From Micromonospora sp045209745 (GTDB taxonomy: Bacteria > Actinomycetota > Actinomycetes > Mycobacteriales > Micromonosporaceae): 64,000 nucleotides of DNA. Positions 63,965-64,000 of this stretch are shown one piece after another (within the stretch, counting starts at the first letter, position 1; every line of letters starts with the position of its first letter). Location: assembly GCF_045209745.1 (NCBI RefSeq), contig NZ_CP109273.1, positions 1 to 64,000 of the forward strand. Direction: 5' to 3'. Position numbers and translations under genes: made by a program. The notes beneath the pieces are model-generated. The model was given only the letters and a program-made list of their open reading frames with translations, was not told where the DNA came from and searched no databases.

Positions 63965-64000
63965 CGTGGTAGACGCGGTACGTAGGGCTCGGTGCGCCTC

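Overview
The window is high-GC DNA with GTG and TTG starts, tightly overlapping operons, XRE regulators paired with DUF397 proteins, FxLD-type lanthipeptide genes and a type I-C CRISPR system. This points to a filamentous actinomycete, most likely a member of the Micromonosporaceae. The genus is an inference, because no rRNA or housekeeping gene is present. Most of the window is accessory DNA: transposons, integrase remnants, defence systems, a lanthipeptide cluster, and a right end with genes typical of integrative plasmid-like elements.

Layout, left to right. 1-1321: an IS3-family element whose left inverted repeat is cut by the window edge. 1561-9292: single genes (a leucine-rich-repeat protein, a SUKH protein, a VOC protein, a two-TM Nudix-like protein, a carboxymuconolactone-decarboxylase-like protein) separated by intergenic blocks that are copies of one another. 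9589-10290: the 3' end of a serine recombinase joined to a tRNA 3' fragment. 10731-15946: a probable defence island, with an adenine-methylase-like/AAA ATPase fusion and an overlapping partner gene, facing a tyrosine recombinase and an AbrB-like regulator. 16425-19943: a membrane-anchored STAND-type ATPase with 14 WD40 repeats. 20237-21420: a NIPSNAP-like protein, a 24-bp inverted-repeat element and a secreted HNH nuclease.

21611-38507 is a complete type I-C CRISPR-Cas locus on the minus strand. cas3-cas5-cas8c-cas7-cas4-cas1-cas2 form one translationally coupled operon. A 59-repeat array follows cas2. A second 36-repeat array lies beyond an IS5-family insertion on the other side of the operon. 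The two arrays use repeats that differ by one loop base, and their leaders are related over about 134 bp. Between cas3 and the IS5 element is a small membrane-protein gene preceded by a Trp-rich short ORF that overlaps two mutually exclusive hairpins.

38910-45054 (minus strand) is an FxLD-type class I lanthipeptide operon: isoaspartate-type methyltransferase, a 54-residue precursor, full LanB, LanC and a stand-alone SpaB_C protein. About 6.6 kb to the right, a plus-strand operon (52212 to about 56963) encodes three small proteins, a GPP34 protein, an APC permease, two acetyltransferases and the broken 5' part of a second FxLD methyltransferase. Both operons are preceded, in the same orientation, by the same unusual site: four GGTCGG-type hexamers spaced 12/13/12, then CATTCCCAGC. 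They therefore look co-regulated. Between them lie XRE/DUF397 and XRE-TPR/deaminase pairs and a TIGR02391-type protein.

The second methyltransferase breaks off inside its SAM-binding domain and runs into the 3' part of a prim-pol-type primase. The rest of the window (zinc-ribbon protein, possible PD-(D/E)XK protein, two SSB proteins, a frameshifted gene, helical hypotheticals) resembles cargo of an integrative or conjugative element.
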